Source of the DNA: CAZSAT01 sp964604675
GTDB taxonomy: Bacteria; Myxococcota_A; UBA796; CAJQPC01
NCBI GenBank assembly: GCA_964604675.1
Contig: CAZSAT010000012.1
Span: forward strand, 24,612-88,611
Direction of reading: 5' to 3'
DNA length: 64,000 bases
Positions 34,601 through 44,800 of the stretch are shown here, one piece after another. The notes beneath the pieces were generated by a model. The model made no database searches. It saw nothing but the letters and a program-made list of their open reading frames with translations, and was not told the DNA's origin. The position numbers and the translations under genes are program-made. Position 1 is the stretch's first letter. Every line of letters starts with the position of its first letter.

Positions 34601-37600
34601 CACGGGGCACCTGGATCTGGGCGCCCTGCACGCGGTGGCCGACGCGCCTCCCCACGCCAGGCCGTGGTCGCCCCCGGCCACGCCGGCCCGCCTCGCGCGA
34701 CCCGCCCCCTCGCCGCCTCCGGGCGCGCCATCGGCGTCGCAGGCGGGCCCGAGCCTCTTGGAAGCGGAACCGCTGGTGCTGCCGGCCGGTGCCCCGCGCA
34801 CCCTGGCCGAGGTGCTCGAGCGCGCGGCGCAGGGGGCTCGCAGCGTGGTGCACGTGGAGGAACGCGACGTACGCGTGGCGTGGACGGATCTTCTCGGCGA
34901 TGCGCAGCGCGTGGCTGGCGGTCTGGCTGCGGCCGGGATCCGTCGCGGCGACGAGGTGGTGGTCGTGGTCGGTGCCAGTCGGCACGCGTTGCCGGCGATC
35001 TGGGGGTGTCTCCTCGCCGGTGTCGCAGCGGTGCCCCTCGCGCGGCCCCCCGACTACGTCACGTCGACCGCGGCCCTGGAACGGCTCCGGGTCGTGTGGG
35101 AGAGCCTCGGGAAGCCGCCGGTGCTCGTGCCCCCCGGGGACGCACCGACGGGGACCCTCGCAGGAGCTGTGTTGCTCGATCTGGGGAGCTTGTTGTGGTC
35201 CGAGCCCGCGCCACCGACCTGCCAGCCCGAGGACATCGCGGTGCTGCTGCTCACCTCGGGCAGCACCGGTGTCCCGAAGCCGGTCGTGCAGACCCACGAG
35301 AGCGTGATCGCCTTCTTGGAGAGCTACACCCAGCGCCACGGCTTCGGCGCTGGAGACGTGTACCTGAACTGGCTCGGGCTCGACCACGTGGCCCCCTTGT
35401 TCATGGTGCACTTCACCGCCGCCTACCATGGCGGCGAGCAGGTCAACGCGCCCTTCGCGGGGCTCCTCGCACGGCCGGCCTCGGGGCTCGAGCAGATCCA
35501 TCGGCACCGCGCCACCACGACCTTCGCGCCGAACTTCGTGTTCGGGCTCCTGGCCGAGGCGGCCGAGGCCGCGGTGCCCGGCTCCCTCGACCTGTCGTGC
35601 TTCGACAAGGTCACCAACGGGGGCGAGAGCATCGTGCCGCGCACGGCACGTCGCTTCCTCGTCGCCCTGGGCGCCCACGGGCTGCCCGAACACGCCATGG
35701 TGCCCATCTGGGGCATGTCGGAGACCTGCTCGGCGACCATCACGAGCCTGGACTTCCGGCTCGCCGGCACCGACGACGCCGACCCCTTCACGGCGCTGGG
35801 AGGACCTACGCCCGGCTTCGCGCTTCGCATCGTCGACGAGCTGGGTGCGGTGGTGCCGAGGGGGGTGGTCGGTCGCCTCGAGGTGCGTGGTCCGCAGGTC
35901 ACCCCGGGCTACCTCCGGCGTCCCGACGCCAACGCCGAGTCCTTCGGTGAGGGCGGTTGGTTCGACACCGGGGATCTGGGCTTCGTCGACGACGGTGGGC
36001 TCACCCTCACGGGTCGCGCGAAGGACGTGATCATCGTGCACGGGGTGAACTTCTACAGCCACGAGATCGAAGCGGTCGTCGACGCCACCGAGGGCGTTCG
36101 CAGGAGCTTCTCGGCGGCTGTGGCCCACCGAGAGCCGGGCGATGAGACCGACCGGTTGGTGGTCTTCTACGTCCCGGAGTCCACGGCCCCACCGGAGCTC
36201 GAGGCGGAGCTGGTCGCCCGGATCCACGGAGGCGCGGGCATCACGCCGTCGCGGTTGGTCGCGGTTGAAGCCCGCGACATCCCCAAGACCGCCATCGGCA
36301 AGATCCAGCGCTCGAAGCTCCGTGAACGCCTCGTCGCTGGCGCATTCCCGGATCCAGGCGCCCGGCCCGCCTGGACGTTCCGCGCGGTGTGGCGGCCGCG
36401 CCGTGTGCGTCGCGAGCGTTCGCGCGGCGCAACGGTCGTCGGTTCGCTCGACGAGCTGGCCATGGCGCCGGGCACCGCGGTGGTCGACCTCCGGGCGCTG
36501 GCGGGGGGCGATCTCCACAGCCTGCTCGGCATCGTCTGGGAGCATGCGGAACGCCTCCGGGACGAGGTGGAGCCCGAGCTCCTCGTGGTGACCCGGGGCG
36601 CGCTCGGCGACGACGCCGTGTGCCCTGGTGGGGCGGCGCTCGCGGGTGCGTTGAGCTGCCTGGGGCAGGAGCGGCCCGGCCTCCGGGCGCGGCTCCTGGA
36701 CCTGCCCCCAGCTCCGGACCCCCGCGAGAGCGCCTGGATCGTGCAGGAGCTCTCGGAGCTCGGCCGGCACGAGCCCGAGGTGCTTCGGCGCGGCGGCTGT
36801 CGTCTGGTCCGTCGGCTCGTGCCGGGCCAGCTCCCTGCAGGCCCACTCCCTTGGTCCGATGGCGACGGGGTCGTCATCAGCGGTGCGCTGGGCGGCGTGG
36901 GGCGTGTGCTGCTCGACGTGCTCGCGGATCGCCGGCTGCGGGTGCTGGCGCTCGGGCGGAGCGCGGAGCCCGACCTCGCCGGCGTGCCGTCCCGGTTGGA
37001 GGTGAGCTACGCGCCGTGCGATCTCGGCACCGGCGCCGTCGACGCGATCGTGAGGGACTGGGAAGGAGGGCGGCCCGCGGTGGCGTTCTTCCACCTGGCC
37101 GCGCAGATGCCGGTCGTGCCCTTGTCCGAGCAGACCGTCGAGCTGGTTCGGGACGTGCTGCGGCCTCGGAGTGCTGGCACCGACGCGCTCGCGCGGCTGG
37201 CGCTCGAACGGGACGCGATCTGGGTCGACTTCGGGTCCGTCAACGAGTTCCTCGGGGGCTTCGGCGTGTCGGCGTACGCGGCCGGCTGTCGCTACGGGGA
37301 GGCGCGCATGGCGGTGCACAGGGCACGTGGAGGCCGTGGCCAGAGGCTGATCTGGACCGCGTGGCAGGACCGCGGGGTCACCGCTGGCCTCGACGTGCGG
37401 TCGGCGAACCGACGTCGCGGCTTCCACGCCATCGACCGGGAGGCTGGCGCGGAGGACCTCCGGGCGGCGCTGGCGGACGGCGGCGACTGGGTGCTGGGTC
37501 TGGACGCAACGTCCGCGCCCACACGGGCGCTCGTGCAGGGGGCGCCCTTGACCCTGCTCGGCCACACGTCGGCGGGAAGCGACGGCTTCGGCACGGCGTG

Positions 37601-37964
37601 GAGGCTCGTCGAGGAGCCGTCCGTCCGTGAAGAGCGGCCCGCGGTGGCCCCGCTCCGAGGCGAGGTCGAGCGGCAGGTGGCGGCGATCTGGTGCGAGGTC
37701 CTCGGTCGCAGCGAGGTGGGGGCCGACGTCAGCTTCTTCGAGCTGGGTGGCCACTCGCTGTTGCTGGTGGAGGTGCAGGCGAGGCTCGAGCAGGCGTTTG
37801 CACGCCCGGTCCCGGCCGCCGAGCTGTTTCGGAACCCGACCGTTCGGGCGCTGGCCCGCCACCTCGCGGGTGACGATGCGCCGCCGCCGCCGGACCGCGC
37901 TCGCTCACGCGCGGACCGCATGAAGGCGCGCACGCGAACGCTCCGGGGGCGCCGCCGTGGTTGA
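31668..37964 (+). CDS. NRPS-like megasynthase: A-PCP-C-(A remnant)-acyl-AMP ligase-KR-PCP
   Basis: This encodes 2098 residues. A1 (about 10-450) has YTSGTTGRPKG (T147), GYGPAEAT, the YLTGDRV and NGKIDR core motifs, and Asp in the SVAFDMALLE specificity stretch, as amino-acid-activating domains do. PCP1 is at LGLDSLQ (S507). A condensation domain (about 560-930) has VHHVAVDW (H659, H660, D664); the Gly of HHxxxDG is missing. Residues about 930-985 look like the C-terminal part of an A domain with LTVTGHLDL in place of NGKxDR. A second AMP ligase (about 1040-1555, TSGSTG from T1196) resembles acyl-AMP ligases. A PKS-type ketoreductase has GALGGVG (1739-1745), S1857 and Y1870. PCP2 is at LGGHSLLL (S2030). 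It overlaps the PKS start by eight bases, so the two proteins likely form one assembly line. The product is unknown. Confidence 0.88.
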   Translation: MTTGGAREEPAGGVRLHVHALAVLARMGDKPLVDEVPAATLARDALALARWLQERGEGVVAFRLTRDPRLVVALLGAMCSGRTFLALDPELPDARQRQLLDDACASLLICDGAGPGGPTEIASWPELEPGTPTTQAADVDVAVLMYTSGTTGRPKGVQLTHEGLLAAVQGLCEAWELDAHARLPALSSVAFDMALLELLVPLVVGAHLCLCSRETARDGRALARVLRDRTHLVATPTTLRALVRSGWQPPGPVKVLSGGEALERELVDALQARGCVVFNGYGPAEATICALVDRVEQGPVTIGRPLPGVTAQVIDGQLALGGPALARGYQGDTLLTASRFVRVDGCRVYLTGDRVEQRDDGRFTFLGRVDDQVKIRGNRIEPAEVEAALRAVHGIREGAVVVDRGVATRLVAFYAGDVAPDVVRSALRAVLPAPAVPALVLKRLELPVSANGKIDRQALVVPRRPAALGSPEPAATEDEERLVARATALLGAPVGVLDDLFALGLDSLQVVELCEDEAFAPRDVYRSGQLRALARIERAVVSAGAVDGAPATPPQSALVLLHALDAEHGALRVAATLTVSHRSTHEVVTAMGTVLGRHASLRTVVRQGRQVVLPDGPVLHGWPADVDALARTLHPVDGPVAAWAVRTIDGVVEVLLVVHHVAVDWRSLGVVAVELDAALRGRELPPPLHLAAFAARQPRGEVEVQALARTLDEAPVLGLPAGRGTGVGQLVVAVDRPEGPGTELARWLARTAAALFSETGQLDQVLGTLADLRRSGEDHLVGFCANPIPVRVRLDAAGTLGDVGRVVALALREAMAWQDVPFATLQRARATPGPLRVCVAVQDRPPSGEVTLTEWPSESVAYDLLIEVLRGAGGRRLKLSWRRPALDDAAAERLVAAISRAPDVAEHLGDRAPWLPVTEARLLELGSVRDAAVARRTRADGQVVTVGWYVPVPHAPRVPPAAGELDHLIPVARLPLTVTGHLDLGALHAVADAPPHARPWSPPATPARLARPAPSPPPGAPSASQAGPSLLEAEPLVLPAGAPRTLAEVLERAAQGARSVVHVEERDVRVAWTDLLGDAQRVAGGLAAAGIRRGDEVVVVVGASRHALPAIWGCLLAGVAAVPLARPPDYVTSTAALERLRVVWESLGKPPVLVPPGDAPTGTLAGAVLLDLGSLLWSEPAPPTCQPEDIAVLLLTSGSTGVPKPVVQTHESVIAFLESYTQRHGFGAGDVYLNWLGLDHVAPLFMVHFTAAYHGGEQVNAPFAGLLARPASGLEQIHRHRATTTFAPNFVFGLLAEAAEAAVPGSLDLSCFDKVTNGGESIVPRTARRFLVALGAHGLPEHAMVPIWGMSETCSATITSLDFRLAGTDDADPFTALGGPTPGFALRIVDELGAVVPRGVVGRLEVRGPQVTPGYLRRPDANAESFGEGGWFDTGDLGFVDDGGLTLTGRAKDVIIVHGVNFYSHEIEAVVDATEGVRRSFSAAVAHREPGDETDRLVVFYVPESTAPPELEAELVARIHGGAGITPSRLVAVEARDIPKTAIGKIQRSKLRERLVAGAFPDPGARPAWTFRAVWRPRRVRRERSRGATVVGSLDELAMAPGTAVVDLRALAGGDLHSLLGIVWEHAERLRDEVEPELLVVTRGALGDDAVCPGGAALAGALSCLGQERPGLRARLLDLPPAPDPRESAWIVQELSELGRHEPEVLRRGGCRLVRRLVPGQLPAGPLPWSDGDGVVISGALGGVGRVLLDVLADRRLRVLALGRSAEPDLAGVPSRLEVSYAPCDLGTGAVDAIVRDWEGGRPAVAFFHLAAQMPVVPLSEQTVELVRDVLRPRSAGTDALARLALERDAIWVDFGSVNEFLGGFGVSAYAAGCRYGEARMAVHRARGGRGQRLIWTAWQDRGVTAGLDVRSANRRRGFHAIDREAGAEDLRAALADGGDWVLGLDATSAPTRALVQGAPLTLLGHTSAGSDGFGTAWRLVEEPSVREERPAVAPLRGEVERQVAAIWCEVLGRSEVGADVSFFELGGHSLLLVEVQARLEQAFARPVPAAELFRNPTVRALARHLAGDDAPPPPDRARSRADRMKARTRTLRGRRRG

Positions 37965-40900
37965 CGTGAACGCGCTGTCCCAGGATCAGGCCCTGGAGGG
38001 GGCGGTGGCCGTCGTAGGACTGGCCTGCCGCTTGCCGGGGTCGCCGGACGTCGCGAGCTTCTGGGAGGGGCTCCTCGCGGGTCGCGACGGCATCCGTCAC
38101 TTCACGCGGCACGAGCTGCTGGAGGCCGGGCACGCCGAGGAGTCGGTCGACCGACCGGGCTTCGTCGGAGCCAAGGGCTGGCTGGCCCACGCCGACTGCT
38201 TCGACGCGGGCTTCTTCGGCATGAGCCCGCGGGAGGCGCAGCTGACCGACCCCCAGCACCGCGTGTTCCTCGAGCTGTGCTGGGCGGTGTTCGAAGATGC
38301 CGCCATCGACCCCGCCAGGCTCGACGTGCCCGTGGGGGTGTACGGGGCGTGCTCGGCGAACACCTACCTCCGCAACGTGTTGCTCGCGGACCGGGCGCTG
38401 TACGCCTCGCTCGGCGGCTTGCAGAGCCTCGTCGGAGCCGACGCCGATCACCTCGCCACCCGCGTCGCCTGGAAGCTCGACCTGCGCGGTCCGGCGATGA
38501 CCGTGCGATCGGCGTGCTCCAGCTCGCTGGTCGCGGTGCAGCTGGGCATGCAGGCGCTTCAGACCGGGCAGTGCGACCTCGCGCTGGTCGGCGGTGTGTC
38601 CATCAGCGCACCCCTGATCGACGGGCAGCTCCATCAGCCGGGGGGCATCTACAGCCCGGACGGACGCTGCAGGAGCTACGACGCGTCTGCTGGGGGGTCG
38701 ATCGGGGGCGACGGCGCGGTGGTCCTCCTCCTGCGTCCGTTGGAGGACGCGGTGGCCGCCGCGGACCCGATCCGTGCAGTGCTCTTGTCGTCGGCGGTCA
38801 ACAACGACGGGGGCGCCCGCATCGGCTACACCGCCCCCGGCGTCGACGGCCAGGCGGAGGTGGTGGAGCTCGCGCTCGCGCTCGCGGAGGTCGACCCCGG
38901 GAGCATCGGCCTGGTGGAGGGGCACGGCACCGCCACGCCGCTCGGTGACCCCGTCGAGGTGGCGGCGCTGGCGCGGGTCTACGCGAACCTCCCGCCATCG
39001 ACTTGCGCCCTCGGGAGCGTGAAGTCCAACCTCGGGCACCTGAACGCTGCGGCGGGTGTGGCCGGTCTCGCCAAGGCCATCCTGGCGGTCGAGCACGGCC
39101 AGGTGCCGCCCACGCTTCACTTCGAGTCGCCGAATCCCGAGCTGCGGCTGGACAAGACCCCCTTCTTCGTGCCGACGCGCACGGTCGGCTTCCCGCGGCG
39201 GCCGCGTCGCGCGGCGGTCAGCTCCCTCGGCGCCGGTGGCACCAACGCGCACGCCGTCGTCCAGGAGCCTCCTGCCCGCGACCCCCAGCCGGCGTCCGGG
39301 TGCGATCGGGTGCTGCTGCTCTCGGCCCGCAGCGAGGTGTCGCTGGATCGGTTCGCGAGGTCCTTGTCCGAGACCGAGGCCTCGCTCGACGATCTCGCCA
39401 CCACCCTGCTGGCACGGCCTCGGCTCGAGAAGCGCGCGGCCTGCCTCGCGGCGGACATCGCGGTGGCTCGGGAGGTGCTCGCAGACCCCGCCCACCCATC
39501 GTGGGTCCGGGGGCGAGCGCCGCGGGACCGCGAGCGGCCGGTGGTCTTCTTCTTCCCCGCACAAGGCTTCCAGCACCTGGGCCTGGCCCTCGGGCTGTAC
39601 CGCGCAGACCGTGCCTTCCGGGAGCGCATCGACCACTGCGCGGCCGTCTTCGACAGCGCCCTCGGCATCGACCTGGTCGCAGCACTCCACCAGCCCGCCG
39701 AGCGGGCGGCTGCCGCGGAGGCGCTCGACGATCAGCTGCTCGCGGGTCCGGCCCTGTTCTCCACCTGCTGGGCGCTCGCACAGCGGCGCATCGACCAGGG
39801 AGTCGTGCCTTCCGCGGTGTTGGGGCACAGCACGGGCGCCTACGTGGCGGCCGCGGTCGCCGGTGTGCTCGAGCTGGACGACGCGGCCCGCCTCTTCGCC
39901 ATCCGCGCACGGCTCATGGCCACGCTCCCTCGCGGTGCCGTGCTGCACGTCCCGCTGGGCCCGGAAGAGACCCAGGACCTGCTCGTCGACGGTGCCACCC
40001 TCGGGCTCGTGAACGGTCCGCGGTCGTGCGTCGTCACCGGATCCCCAGACGCGGTGGAGGCGGTGGCCGCCAACTTGCGGGCCGCCGAGGTGCCGGCGCG
40101 GGTGGTGCGCGTCTCGGTGCCGGCGCATTCGCCGCTCCTGCAGCCCATCGTGCCCGCCTTCCGTGCGGAAGCCGCGAAGCTCCGACCGCGTGCGCCGGCG
40201 GTGCCGATGCTCTCGTGTGCCAGCGGGGCCTGGCTCACCGACGAGCAGGCGGAGGACCCGCACTATTGGGTGGACCACCTGGTCGGCCAGCAGCGGCTCG
40301 ACCGGGCGCTCGCCACCCTCGCGTCGTCGGGCAGCGTGCTCGTCGCCGAGCTCGGCCCGGCCCGGAGCGCGTCGGTCCTCGTGGGGCTGAACCAACCCCA
40401 GCTCCCCGTCGTGGCCGCCCTCGCGGAAGCCGGCACACCCGCCCACCTCGACCCCGACGAAGCCCAGCGCTTCGACCGGCGCAGCGTGGCGGGGTTGTGG
40501 GCGTGGGGGGCCGAGCTGCCGCCGTCGCTGTTGGGCGCGGATCTTCCAGGCGCGCGGGTGCACCTGCCAACGTACGCGTTCGAGCGGGTGCGCCATTGGG
40601 TCGACGCCGACCTGGCGTTGGATGCCCCGGTGGCCGAGGCACGCCGCACCCGTGCACCCCGGCCCTCGATCGACAGTCCCTTCGTCGCACCCACAAGCGC
40701 TTCCGAGGAGCTGCTCTGCGAGATCGTCGGAGAGCTGCTCGGCGTGGAGGGCGTCGGTCGGGAAGACCCCTTCGTGGCGCTCGGCGGCGACTCCCTGATC
40801 ACGCTCCGTCTCATCGAGGAGATCCGACGTCGAACGGGGCACGAGCTGCCACCGGCCGCGGCCTTCGGTGGCCTGACGGTGGCCAGCCTCGCGCGGCACC

Positions 40901-41832
40901 TCCCGGACGCCGCGCCACGGGCAGAGGGCGCCGACGCGGACGTGGTGAGCTGCCTGGTTCCGATCCGGCCGACCGGCTCGCGTCCGCCCTTGTTCTTCGT
41001 GCACCCGGCCGCTGGGATCGTGTTTCCGTACTTCGAGCTGGCCCGCGCCATGGGGAACGACCAGCCCTTCTACGGTCTGCAGGCGCTCGGGCTCGATGGC
41101 GTGTCCGAGCCCGACCGGACGGTGGAGGGCATGGCGGCCAGGTACGTCCGTGTGGTCCAGGCCACCCGTCCGAGCGGTCCCGTCCTCCTCGGCGCCTACT
41201 CCTTCGGCAGCCTCGTGGCCTACGAGATGGCCCGGCAGCTCACCGACGCCGGACGCGACGTCGCGTACCTCGCGCTCGTGGACGAGCCTGCTCCGATCGA
41301 CGGCCACCGCACCACGCTGGCGGTGGCGACGCGATCGATGATGGGCCGTGCAGGTCGCAGCTTCTTCCACCACCTGCACGACTACCTGTACCTGCGCGCT
41401 GGCAAGGGACGGCGCGGACTGCCCGTGCTCCTCGGCCGGGGCGGAGAGGGGTCGCGGGTGAGGCGTGCCCTGGAACGCTCGGCGATGGCGGCCCTGGTGC
41501 CGCAGGAGTCCCAGCTCTTCGCGCTCGGCCAGCCGGCCATGCGTCCGATGGCCGAGCTGTTCGCCGTCCAGATGCTGGCCACGGTGCGCTACAACCCGTC
41601 GACCTGGCCGGGCGCGCTGCACCTCTTCACCTCCGAGCTGACCGACGAGGTCTGGATCGCACGCCGTGACCCGAGCCCGTGCCTCGGCTGGAGCAAGCTC
41701 GCCCTGGGGGGGGTAGAGGTCTCCGACATTCCTGGAGATCACCTGTCCTGCCTTCGGCGCCCGCACGTCGAGCGGCTGGCGGCCCTCCTGAGAACCAGCA
41801 TCGATCAGGCCAGTCCTGGAGCCAGCGCATGA
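37957..41832 (+). CDS. Type I polyketide synthase module: KS-AT-ACP-TE
   Basis: This encodes 1291 residues from GTG 37957. KS (about 12-435) has VRSACSSSLVA (C187), EGHGTATPLG (H323) and SNLGHLNAAAG (H361), the full Cys-His-His triad. AT (about 525-815) has VLGHSTGAYVA (S625); the specificity stretches are atypical (VPAHSPLL), so the extender unit is uncertain. ACP has LGGDSLITL (S946). The thioesterase (about 1000-1285) has GAYSFGS (S1082), VDEPAP and GDHLSC. No KR, DH or ER is present, so the beta-keto group would remain unless trans-acting. The terminal TE makes this the last module and suggests a short product: one amino-acid-like and one carboxylate unit plus a C2 extension. The next gene start overlaps its stop (ATGA). 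Confidence 0.93.
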   Translation: MVDVNALSQDQALEGAVAVVGLACRLPGSPDVASFWEGLLAGRDGIRHFTRHELLEAGHAEESVDRPGFVGAKGWLAHADCFDAGFFGMSPREAQLTDPQHRVFLELCWAVFEDAAIDPARLDVPVGVYGACSANTYLRNVLLADRALYASLGGLQSLVGADADHLATRVAWKLDLRGPAMTVRSACSSSLVAVQLGMQALQTGQCDLALVGGVSISAPLIDGQLHQPGGIYSPDGRCRSYDASAGGSIGGDGAVVLLLRPLEDAVAAADPIRAVLLSSAVNNDGGARIGYTAPGVDGQAEVVELALALAEVDPGSIGLVEGHGTATPLGDPVEVAALARVYANLPPSTCALGSVKSNLGHLNAAAGVAGLAKAILAVEHGQVPPTLHFESPNPELRLDKTPFFVPTRTVGFPRRPRRAAVSSLGAGGTNAHAVVQEPPARDPQPASGCDRVLLLSARSEVSLDRFARSLSETEASLDDLATTLLARPRLEKRAACLAADIAVAREVLADPAHPSWVRGRAPRDRERPVVFFFPAQGFQHLGLALGLYRADRAFRERIDHCAAVFDSALGIDLVAALHQPAERAAAAEALDDQLLAGPALFSTCWALAQRRIDQGVVPSAVLGHSTGAYVAAAVAGVLELDDAARLFAIRARLMATLPRGAVLHVPLGPEETQDLLVDGATLGLVNGPRSCVVTGSPDAVEAVAANLRAAEVPARVVRVSVPAHSPLLQPIVPAFRAEAAKLRPRAPAVPMLSCASGAWLTDEQAEDPHYWVDHLVGQQRLDRALATLASSGSVLVAELGPARSASVLVGLNQPQLPVVAALAEAGTPAHLDPDEAQRFDRRSVAGLWAWGAELPPSLLGADLPGARVHLPTYAFERVRHWVDADLALDAPVAEARRTRAPRPSIDSPFVAPTSASEELLCEIVGELLGVEGVGREDPFVALGGDSLITLRLIEEIRRRTGHELPPAAAFGGLTVASLARHLPDAAPRAEGADADVVSCLVPIRPTGSRPPLFFVHPAAGIVFPYFELARAMGNDQPFYGLQALGLDGVSEPDRTVEGMAARYVRVVQATRPSGPVLLGAYSFGSLVAYEMARQLTDAGRDVAYLALVDEPAPIDGHRTTLAVATRSMMGRAGRSFFHHLHDYLYLRAGKGRRGLPVLLGRGGEGSRVRRALERSAMAALVPQESQLFALGQPAMRPMAELFAVQMLATVRYNPSTWPGALHLFTSELTDEVWIARRDPSPCLGWSKLALGGVEVSDIPGDHLSCLRRPHVERLAALLRTSIDQASPGASA

Positions 41833-44800
41833 ACCTTCCCACCGGCTACACCCTCCACGAGAAGCTCTACGCGGGAGCCCGCAGCACCGTCGTACGCGCC
41901 GTCCGTGACTCCGATGGCCTGTCGGTCGTGCTCAAGACCCTGAACACGACCCACGCCACCGCCACGGACCTCGCTCGCTACCGGTACGTCCACCAGCTGA
42001 CGTCGGTCGATGGTCTCGACGGCTGTGTGCGCGCCTTGGATCTGCTCGAGGTCGATGGTCGTCCGGTCCTGGTGATGGAGGACATCGGTGCCACGTCCCT
42101 CGACCACTGGCTGGCGAAGGGCCCTCTGCACCCCCGGGTCGTGTGTTTCCTGGGGGTGGCGGTTGCCCGCGCGCTCCAGTCGGTCCACGACGCGGCGCAC
42201 GTGCACAAGGATGTGAACCCGCGCAACGTGGTCTCCAACGCCGAGACGGGCGAGACCCGCCTGGTCGACTTCGAGCTCGCTGCCCGCTTCCACGGCGACG
42301 CCGGGGGAGCGCCGTCGAGCCACCTCGCAGGCACGCTGGCCTACATCGCGCCGGAACAGACGGGACGCACGCACCGGGCGGTCGACGCGCGCTCCGACCT
42401 CTACAGCCTGGGTGCCACCCTCTACCAGCTCCTGACCGGTCGGCCCCCGTTCGGCAGCGGGGACGCGCTGAGCCTCGTCCATGCCCACATCGCCCTCCGT
42501 CCCCAGGATCCATCGGAGCTGTCGCCGGCGTGTCCGAAGGCACTCGCCAGCGTGGTGTTGCGGCTGCTCGAGAAGGAGCCGTCGAGCCGGTACCAGACCG
42601 CCTCCGGGCTCGCGGCCGACCTGGACGCCATCGGCCAGGCCCTGGACGACGGCAGCTCGCTGGACGCCTTCGAGACGGGTCGGTCCGACCACGTCGACGG
42701 CGTGCAGCTGTCCATGCGGCTCTACGGACGTGACGGCGAGATGGCGGTGCTCGCTGGCGCCTGGGAACGGGCCGCTGCGGGGCGAGCCGAGCTGGTGCTC
42801 ATCGGTGGGTGGTCGGGTGTCGGAAAGACCTCGTTGGTGAGGGAGCTGCAGGGGGCCATCTCGGCGCGTTCCGGCCGCTTCCTCGCCGGCAAGCAAGACC
42901 AGCTCGTCGACGCACCGTTCGCTGCGCTCGCGTCGGCGGTTCGACGCTTCGCGGTCGAGATCCTGAGCGGCACCGAGGCCGAGATCGCAGGCTGGCGCGC
43001 GCGGCTGGCCGAGGCCCTGGGGGCCAACGCTGCCCTCATGGCCGACCTGGTGCCGGAGCTGGCGACGGTCCTGGGCGAGCTCCCGGTGGTGCCGTCACTG
43101 CCACCCGCCGAAGGTCGGAAGCGCTTCCAGCTGGTGTTCGTGAACCTGGTCCGGGCCATCGCGTCCGAGGACCAGCCGCTGGTGCTCTTCGTCGACGACC
43201 TGCAGTGGGCCGACGCGGCCACCACCGAGCTCCTCACCGCCCTGTTGCAGGGCGATGCCGCTCGGCACCTGCTCGTGGTGGGCAGCTTCCGCGACAACGA
43301 GGTGAGCGACGACCACGCCGTGTTCAGCCTGGCTCGCGCCAGCACCGAGGCGGGCGTGCCGGTGGAGCGGATCGAGCTCGGTGCCCTCGAACACGACCAC
43401 GTGCAGGCCATGGTCGCCGACGCGCTCAACGCCGACATCGAGTCCCTCGCGGGGCTCATGCCGGCCGTGGTCGCCCGGACCCGAGGCAACCCGTTCTTCA
43501 TCGAGCGCTTCCTGAAGGCGATCCACGACGAGGGACTCCTGCGTCGAGCGGGCGCGGTGTGGAGCTGGGACGACGCCGGCATCGCCGCGCTCGGGCTCTC
43601 CGACAACGTGGCCGACCTGGTGAGCCGCGGGATCCGCCGCCTCGACGAGCGGACCGCTCGGGCGCTGTGGTGTGGTGCCTGCGCTGGCGACGCCTTCGAC
43701 CTCGGGCTGCTGGCGCGGCTCACGTCCCGGCCGGCGATGGAGCTCGCCGAGGACCTGATCGGGGCCATCGACGAGGAGCTCATCGCGCCGATCGGTGACG
43801 CCTGGCGCTTCGTGGGCCACCAGGCAGACCTGGACCTCGCCTCCGTGCGCTACCGCTTCTTGCACGACCGCATGCAGGAGGCCGCCTACGGCCTGGTGGA
43901 GGGCGACGAGCGCGCGGCCATCCACCTGGCCATCGGGCGTGGTCTGCTCGAGCAGACGGCTGGGGACGAACTGGATGCCCGCGTCCAGGAGATCGTGCGT
44001 CAGCTGAACCTCGCCAGCACCCTCCTGACCTCTGCCGCCGAGCGGCTCCAGCTCGCCCAGCTCGACCTCCGGGCAGCGGAGAAGGCGCTCTCCTCGGCGG
44101 CTTTCCACGCCGCCCGCGACTACGCGGAGCTCGCCGCCGGCCTGCTGCCAGCGGATGCCTGGGAGAGCCAGCGCGAGCTCGCGTGGAAGCTCCTGAACAC
44201 CCGCGCGCTGGCTGCCCAGCTCTGTCTCGACACCGACACCGCCATGGCGCTCTACGACGAGGCCCTGGGGCGTGCCGAGACGGTTGCCGAGACGGCGTGC
44301 GTGCACGCCGGGCGCGTGGACCTCCTGACCCAGTCCTTCCGCTACCCCGAAGCCATCGCGGCGGGGCTGGAGGCGTTGGCGATCTTCGGCTTCGAGGCGC
44401 CGCAGGACGAGGCGGGGTGGCAGGCGCTCATCGGGGGTGAAGGGGCCGCAGTCGGCGGCTTGCTCGCCCAGCACCCGCCTCCCACCCTCGTCCACCACCG
44501 CGCCTGCGAGGACGAGGAGCTCCTCGCCCAGTTCGGCCTGCTCGTGCGCACCCAGAACGTGTCGTACACCCAGCCGCACGTGCTCACCTTCCTGACCATG
44601 CGCATGGTCCGGCTCTCCATCGAGCACGGCAACGCCCCCGAGTCCCCGGCGGCGTACGTGGTGTACGGCATGCTCATGGGGCTGATGCAACAGCCCGAGG
44701 CCGGCAAGGCCTTCGGCGACGTGGCCATCGCCCTCTCCGACGCCTCGGGCGACAACGCCCGGGCCGTGTTCGTCAACCACGTCTACGCCAACTTCGTGAA

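Noticed and set aside
37729..41766. A 1345-codon open frame on the minus strand opposite the PKS, and similar long frames at 34362-37862 and 47931-52292
   Set aside because: They lie opposite genes with complete catalytic motifs, have low-complexity Arg/Pro/Gly-rich or biased translations and no domain signatures. They are GC-driven shadows.
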